NCBI RefSeq assembly: GCF_000150275.1
Contig: NW_002060973.1
Coordinates: 509,494-553,957, forward strand
Direction of reading: 5' to 3'
DNA: 44,464 bases
Origin: Trichoplax adhaerens
Taxonomy: Eukaryota > Placozoa > Uniplacotomia > Trichoplacea > Trichoplacidae
Part shown: positions 44,301 to 44,464 of the stretch, piece by piece
How the letters are laid out: every line of letters starts with the position of its first letter
Numbering within the stretch: position 1 is the first letter of the stretch
The notes under the pieces: generated by a model
What the model was told of the DNA's origin: nothing
Database searches by the model: none
What the model saw: only the letters and a program-made list of their open reading frames with translations
Program-made: the position numbers and the translations under genes

Positions 44301-44464
44301 TTATTCTTCAAGTTTAACTTACTACTATATGAAATGTAAATTTTAGATATTTGGATTTCAACAAAATAAGAATTTTGAAAAGTAGATGTTTCAGGACACT
44401 TTTCAAATTACAACTACTGTAAGTATTTCATTTCTTAGAAAAATTAGCAAGAATAAATAAATTG
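17324..44464 (+). CDS. Gene B: giant LRR-containing G-protein-coupled receptor, 5' part, spliced model
   Basis: Tandem paralogue of gene A, entering at its start codon and leaving the window before its receptor exon. Order: signal-peptide exon, Cys-rich LRR N-terminal cap exon, then 57 exons with one LRR each. The joined frame is open for 1,462 complete codons and ends with the two bases of a split codon, as a phase-2 donor should. Exons B31-B57 pair with A1-A27 one to one. By analogy one more LRR exon and a hinge/7TM exon should follow beyond 44464, giving about 58 LRRs. B1-B15 alternate between two repeat types. Introns are mostly 120-700 bp; longer ones hold LTRs. The inferred product is a secreted-ectodomain receptor at the plasma membrane. 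No low-density-lipoprotein class A module was found with confidence. Loss of exons by assembly error is possible only where introns are long. Confidence 0.85.
19156..20393. mobile_element. Insertion inside the gamma LTR
   Basis: 1,238 bp between repeated GTATCT (19150-19155 and 20394-20399), absent from the other gamma copy. Without the beta LTR it carries, it is about 610 bp. It has neither TG/CA ends nor clear inverted repeats, so its class is unknown. Confidence 0.6.
19715..20336 (+). repeat. Solo LTR, family beta, copy 2
   Basis: 622 bp, TGTCACAAAACAGC to CACTGTCACA, flanked by an exact duplication GTAAG (19710-19714 and 20337-20341). TATATA at 19914-19919. Third level of nesting: beta in an unknown element in gamma in a gene B intron. 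Confidence 0.85.
21111..21228 (+). CDS. Gene B exon 2, LRR N-terminal cap
   Basis: 118 nt, entering in phase 1 and leaving in phase 2. Reads PCPQSCSCPID, then VINC, followed by FPILTKVMDKVTTL. The spacing C-x3-C-x-C then a fourth Cys is the LRRNT cap that shields the hydrophobic core before the first repeat, and it fixes the N-terminal edge of the LRR array. Acceptor TTTGCAG. The protein joins directly to B1. Confidence 0.88.
21629..21700 (+). CDS. Gene B exon B1, LRR (type I)
   Basis: 72 nt. Core YLFKNKIKNVEEGTFSNL. First member of the alternating type I/type II series. Confidence 0.9.
21874..21948 (+). CDS. Gene B exon B2, LRR (type II)
   Basis: 75 nt. Core SLSENQLKILNSSRIFDGL. The extra residue before IF marks type II. 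Confidence 0.9.
22414..22485 (+). CDS. Gene B exon B3, LRR (type I)
   Basis: 72 nt. Core YLQNNQIDRITNGTFLNL, with a sequon NGT. Confidence 0.9.
22810..22881 (+). CDS. Gene B exon B4, LRR (type II)
   Basis: 72 nt. Core LLNGNLLNSLSSSIFEGL. Confidence 0.9.
23197..23268 (+). CDS. Gene B exon B5, LRR (type I)
   Basis: 72 nt. Core YLHSNRIEAIKDGAFESL. Donor GTGAGA. Confidence 0.9.
23442..23516 (+). CDS. Gene B exon B6, LRR (type II)
   Basis: 75 nt. Core DLSDNILPALNSSRLFEGL. Confidence 0.9.
23885..23956 (+). CDS. Gene B exon B7, LRR (type I)
   Basis: 72 nt. Core YIYNNRIEKIANEPFAQL. Confidence 0.9.
24136..24207 (+). CDS. Gene B exon B8, LRR (type II)
   Basis: 72 nt. Core DLNGNLLNTIHPGIFKGL. Confidence 0.9.
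24208..24888. other. Intron, nothing recognised
   Basis: 681 bp of AT-rich sequence. No exon matching the LRR pattern and no LTR end. Confidence 0.5.
24889..24960 (+). CDS. Gene B exon B9, LRR (type I)
   Basis: 72 nt. Core YIYQNKIVSIEKRTFAGL. It contains an internal GTAAGT at 24911, inside coding sequence, that could act as a cryptic donor. Confidence 0.89.
25137..25211 (+). CDS. Gene B exon B10, LRR (type II)
   Basis: 75 nt. Core SLQGNLLRGLNSPGIFEGI. Confidence 0.9.
25498..25569 (+). CDS. Gene B exon B11, LRR (type I)
   Basis: 72 nt. Core YLGNNKIEKIVDGAFADL. Donor GTGAGT. Confidence 0.9.
25749..25823 (+). CDS. Gene B exon B12, LRR (type II)
   Basis: 75 nt. Core DLKDNLLKALNSHKILQGL; Leu replaces the usual Phe. 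Confidence 0.89.
26073..26144 (+). CDS. Gene B exon B13, LRR (type I)
   Basis: 72 nt. Core YLDRNQIERITDKVFANS. Confidence 0.89.
26287..26361 (+). CDS. Gene B exon B14, LRR (type II)
   Basis: 75 nt. Core SFDSNLLLALTSPGVFQGL. The minus-strand frame at 26179-26433 is its shadow. Confidence 0.88.
26362..27814. other. Intron carrying an alpha LTR
   Basis: 1,453 bp. Apart from the LTR at 26862-27356 it shows no exon or repeat that I can support. Confidence 0.55.
26862..27356 (-). repeat. Solo LTR, family alpha, copy 4, inverted
   Basis: 495 bp in minus orientation, TGTCACGG to GTGACA on the plus strand. Flanks ACTAT (26857-26861) and AATAT (27357-27361) form a 4/5 duplication. On the minus strand it follows copy 1 through its start, the TTTAGA(C/T)GCCTTTG-like segment and the TTAAATACCTTTCGG promoter-like stretch. 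Confidence 0.75.
27815..27886 (+). CDS. Gene B exon B15, LRR (type I)
   Basis: 72 nt. Core YLNGNKISRIADGVFAPF. Last of the alternating series; no type II partner follows. Confidence 0.9.
27887..28658. other. Intron, nothing recognised
   Basis: 772 bp. No LRR exon, in particular no type II repeat, and no LTR end found. Confidence 0.5.
28659..28730 (+). CDS. Gene B exon B16, LRR
   Basis: 72 nt. Core RLTNNGIQNLQNISFRGL. Confidence 0.88.
28840..28911 (+). CDS. Gene B exon B17, LRR
   Basis: 72 nt. Core YIERNRITDIPAEILKNM. Donor GTAAAG is weak. Confidence 0.86.
28912..30085. other. 1.2-kb intron with a small hairpin
   Basis: No exon found. An 8-bp perfect inverted repeat AGCCAGTG/CACTGGCT with a 10-nt loop sits at 29766-29791 and is followed by short repeats of the form CAATCTCAATCA. 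Confidence 0.5.
30086..30157 (+). CDS. Gene B exon B18, LRR
   Basis: 72 nt. Core DLSINAIENFSRLAFSKL. Confidence 0.88.
30259..30330 (+). CDS. Gene B exon B19, LRR
   Basis: 72 nt. Core RLSVNNLAHLEDFMFSNL. Confidence 0.88.
30474..30545 (+). CDS. Gene B exon B20, LRR
   Basis: 72 nt. Core QLHGNDLHIIRTYSFYGL. Donor GTAATA. A 62-codon frame at 30377-30565 overlaps it in another register and is not a gene. Confidence 0.86.
30671..30742 (+). CDS. Gene B exon B21, LRR
   Basis: 72 nt. Core ILYNNKIEVIQPRAFSNL. Confidence 0.89.
30743..32203. other. 1.5-kb intron with a possible LTR
   Basis: A TATAAAAG box at 31729-31736 and a GTGACA end at 31911-31916 followed by TATAT suggest a further plus-strand LTR. 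A possible start is TGTATT at 31561 preceded by TTTAT. The region also contains the single ambiguous base at 31107. Identity uncertain. Confidence 0.4.
32204..32275 (+). CDS. Gene B exon B22, LRR
   Basis: 72 nt after CTTTTAG. Core NLSWNRIASISNYMFSDL. Confidence 0.89.
32389..32460 (+). CDS. Gene B exon B23, LRR
   Basis: 72 nt. Core IMTNNFVTGINSRAFEKS. Donor GTAAAA is the weakest in the gene, so this exon is a candidate for skipping or inefficient splicing. Confidence 0.8.
32551..32622 (+). CDS. Gene B exon B24, LRR
   Basis: 72 nt after TTTGCAG. Core DLSGNRIQAVSLLTFSDL. Confidence 0.89.
32735..32806 (+). CDS. Gene B exon B25, degenerate LRR
   Basis: 72 nt with good splice sites, but it reads ALRVCSFGDIGAQLFSNN: the consensus Asn and following Leu/Ile are missing. 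Open frame and exact length support it as coding. Confidence 0.75.
32925..32996 (+). CDS. Gene B exon B26, LRR
   Basis: 72 nt. Core DLGGCKIKTIASQAFKNS; Cys stands at the consensus Asn site, a known permitted substitution in LRRs. Confidence 0.86.
33207..33284 (+). CDS. Gene B exon B27, LRR
   Basis: 78 nt after TTTTCAG. Core NLSSSLMRSLPPHLFGTD. Donor GTATGT. Confidence 0.84.
33529..33600 (+). CDS. Gene B exon B28, LRR
   Basis: 72 nt. Core YLNNSLIEKIDEKAFYGL. Confidence 0.89.
33719..33790 (+). CDS. Gene B exon B29, LRR
   Basis: 72 nt. Core TLSTNNIRYLHPNTFQSL. Confidence 0.89.
33964..34035 (+). CDS. Gene B exon B30, LRR
   Basis: 72 nt. Core NLNENEIDHLKRYTFVGL. Last exon before the part that can be compared with gene A; its counterpart should lie upstream of the window. 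Confidence 0.89.
34099..34667 (-). repeat. Solo LTR, family beta, copy 3
   Basis: 569 bp, minus orientation. Ends TGTTACA and TGTAACA are exact reverse complements, flanked by an exact duplication GTATG (34094-34098 and 34668-34672). Its body follows 11758-12387 in order with many substitutions. Confidence 0.82.
34839..34910 (+). CDS. Gene B exon B31, LRR
   Basis: 72 nt. Core LLASNEISYIEDGVFIDL. Donor GTATGT. Partner of A1. Confidence 0.88.
34911..35416. other. Intron, nothing recognised
   Basis: 506 bp, whereas the matching gene A intron is 82 bp. No LTR ends seen, so the origin of the extra 420 bp is unresolved. Confidence 0.5.
35417..35488 (+). CDS. Gene B exon B32, LRR
   Basis: 72 nt. 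Core DINNNYLTFLNLSTFSGL. Partner of A2. Confidence 0.89.
35647..35718 (+). CDS. Gene B exon B33, LRR
   Basis: 72 nt. Core LLDENQLTTIQDFQFSKL. Donor GTTAGT. Partner of A3. A frame at 35618-35803 runs through it unspliced. Confidence 0.88.
35810..35881 (+). CDS. Gene B exon B34, LRR
   Basis: 72 nt. Core YLRSNKIKQVQTKAFVGL. Partner of A4. Confidence 0.89.
36086..36157 (+). CDS. Gene B exon B35, LRR
   Basis: 72 nt. Core WLDGNLFYHLKDLPLNPF. Partner of A5. Confidence 0.88.
36260..36334 (+). CDS. Gene B exon B36, divergent LRR
   Basis: 75 nt. Core GLSRNKIRKIDMVC, then a Lys/Ser-rich end. Partner of A6. Confidence 0.84.
36673..36738 (+). CDS. Gene B exon B37, short LRR
   Basis: 66 nt. Core DLSSNLMSEIKISGCF. 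Donor GTAAAT. Partner of A7. Confidence 0.85.
36913..36984 (+). CDS. Gene B exon B38, LRR
   Basis: 72 nt. Core NISSNRFTNDRSLSLRNV. Partner of A8. Confidence 0.87.
37243..37323 (+). CDS. Gene B exon B39, extended LRR
   Basis: 81 nt. Core DISQNRISSLSSDIFSTF. Donor GTACGC. Partner of A9. Confidence 0.86.
37425..37496 (+). CDS. Gene B exon B40, LRR
   Basis: 72 nt. Core NISGNRLEYIRSTTFYPT. Partner of A10. Confidence 0.89.
37832..38452 (+). repeat. Solo LTR, family gamma, copy 2
   Basis: 621 bp, uninterrupted. Flanks GTTAG (37827-37831) and GGTAG (38453-38457) form a 4/5 duplication. TATATAA at 38261-38267. The first 25 bases form a 10-bp hairpin (37832-37856), and a 12-bp perfect stem with a 6-nt loop lies at 38351-38380. 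The rest of this intron (37497-38607) holds nothing else recognised. Confidence 0.82.
38608..38673 (+). CDS. Gene B exon B41, short LRR
   Basis: 66 nt. Core HIENNRLDKLDFLHPL. Donor GTAAGG. Partner of A11. Confidence 0.87.
39211..39837 (+). repeat. Solo LTR, family delta
   Basis: 627 bp, TGTCACAAACTTATG to TGTAACA, inserted in the alpha LTR with flanks CTACA (39206-39210) and CTAGA (39838-39842), 4/5. A promoter-like CCTTTTATACC lies near 39432. Single copy in the window. Confidence 0.7.
39509..39631 (+). repeat. 22-bp tandem repeat array
   Basis: Five full units and one partial of CGATAATCGCACGATAAATGCG, with units at 39509, 39531, 39553, 39575 and 39597. Units 3 and 4 are identical. Each unit holds about four CpG in otherwise CpG-poor DNA. 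It lies inside the delta LTR. Confidence 0.92.
40139..40210 (+). CDS. Gene B exon B42, LRR
   Basis: 72 nt. Core LAFKNRISELKSSYFQNL. Partner of A12. Confidence 0.87.
40363..40434 (+). CDS. Gene B exon B43, LRR
   Basis: 72 nt. Core DISFNEIKSLENGIFKGC. Donor GTAGGT. Partner of A13. Confidence 0.87.
40574..40645 (+). CDS. Gene B exon B44, LRR
   Basis: 72 nt. Core NLNHNKISSIEKKTFQGL. Donor GTATGT. Partner of A14. Confidence 0.89.
40747..40818 (+). CDS. Gene B exon B45, LRR
   Basis: 72 nt. Core DLSYNRITSLKGIFHPDL. Partner of A15. Confidence 0.89.
41037..41108 (+). CDS. Gene B exon B46, LRR
   Basis: 72 nt. Core KCDGNLISSLAGSPFYNL. Acceptor GCGAAG lacks a pyrimidine tract, unlike A16 (GACAG). Donor GTATGT. 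Confidence 0.85.
41237..41308 (+). CDS. Gene B exon B47, LRR
   Basis: 72 nt. Core SLNHNQIVKISNGSFTNL, with a sequon NGS. Partner of A17. Confidence 0.89.
41435..41500 (+). CDS. Gene B exon B48, short LRR
   Basis: 66 nt. Core SINYNKISVLSCNSIYKT. Partner of A18. Confidence 0.88.
41656..41730 (+). CDS. Gene B exon B49, LRR
   Basis: 75 nt. Core SVNHNNISGFSPSCSEIF. Partner of A19. The minus-strand frame at 41605-41823 is its shadow. Confidence 0.87.
41860..41946 (+). CDS. Gene B exon B50, extended LRR
   Basis: 87 nt. Core DISYNNLVSNGINIY. Acceptor TTTAAAG is purine-rich in its last bases, as in A20 (CTCAAG). Partner of A20. Confidence 0.84.
42083..42154 (+). CDS. Gene B exon B51, LRR
   Basis: 72 nt. 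Core LLAGNNITSISPLFMKW. Partner of A21. Confidence 0.88.
42155..42838. other. Intron, nothing recognised
   Basis: 684 bp. No LTR end or exon. This is the same position that carries an alpha LTR in gene A. Confidence 0.5.
42839..42964 (+). CDS. Gene B exon B52, LRR with Cys-bounded loop
   Basis: 126 nt. Core SIGHNNLSLSAIKEI, then ITNYC and AKCF enclosing a loop one residue longer than in A22 and largely different in sequence. Confidence 0.87.
43103..43177 (+). CDS. Gene B exon B53, LRR
   Basis: 75 nt. Core DLSYSKLTEIPSNIF. Partner of A23. Confidence 0.89.
43493..43570 (+). CDS. Gene B exon B54, LRR
   Basis: 78 nt. Core NLNNNAIKHFDASAIF. Donor GTGAGT. Partner of A24. Confidence 0.88.
43571..44021. 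other. Intron, nothing recognised
   Basis: 451 bp, against 126 bp in gene A. AT-rich with no recognised element. Confidence 0.5.
44022..44093 (+). CDS. Gene B exon B55, LRR
   Basis: 72 nt. Core HLAHNAIAEVTNPNNVQF. Donor GTATGT. Partner of A25. Confidence 0.86.
44179..44256 (+). CDS. Gene B exon B56, LRR
   Basis: 78 nt. Core NLNQNTLSNICGRSNV. Donor GTTAAG is weak. Partner of A26. The 64-codon frame at 44123-44317 is this exon read through into its introns. Confidence 0.85.
44347..44418 (+). CDS. Gene B exon B57, last LRR in the window
   Basis: 72 nt. Core YLDFNKIRILKSRCF. Partner of A27. The counterpart of A28 should begin within a few hundred bases past the window edge. Confidence 0.88.

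Overview
The window is AT-rich animal nuclear DNA. Coding sequence is cut into dozens of very short exons with GTAAGT-type donors and pyrimidine-AG acceptors, and the final exon encodes a rhodopsin-type seven-helix receptor. I cannot name the species. Short introns and low GC suggest a compact invertebrate or early-branching metazoan genome. I see no prokaryotic gene, tRNA, rRNA or CRISPR.

Two tandem plus-strand genes of one family fill the window. Gene A runs from before base 1 to the stop at 14088: 28 single-repeat leucine-rich-repeat (LRR) exons followed by one exon with a cysteine hinge, seven transmembrane helices and a long tail. Gene B starts at 17324 with a signal-peptide exon, continues with an LRR N-terminal cap exon (21111-21228) and then 57 LRR exons, and leaves the window at 44464 before its receptor exon. 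Gene A LRR exons A1-A27 match gene B exons B31-B57 one for one, including odd exon lengths, so the pair arose by tandem duplication of the whole gene. The missing first half of A should lie upstream and the 7TM exon of B downstream. The hinge and 7TM resemble relaxin-receptor/GRL101-like (type C) LGRs, but known relatives carry roughly ten LRRs whereas gene B should carry about 58, in an ectodomain of at least 1,460 residues.

All LRR exons start and end in phase 2, so any exon can be skipped without a frameshift. The conceptual joins are open throughout: 1,223 residues for A in the window and 1,462 complete codons for B.

The long introns and the intergenic gap are filled mainly by solo long terminal repeats of LTR retrotransposons. 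There are at least four families (called alpha, beta, gamma, delta here) with TGT...ACA ends, about 0.4-0.6 kb bodies, TATA boxes and 5-bp target duplications, several nested. No gag or pol sequence was seen. One delta copy carries a CpG-rich 22-bp tandem array (39509-39631). A decayed beta LTR lies directly before the start codon of gene B.
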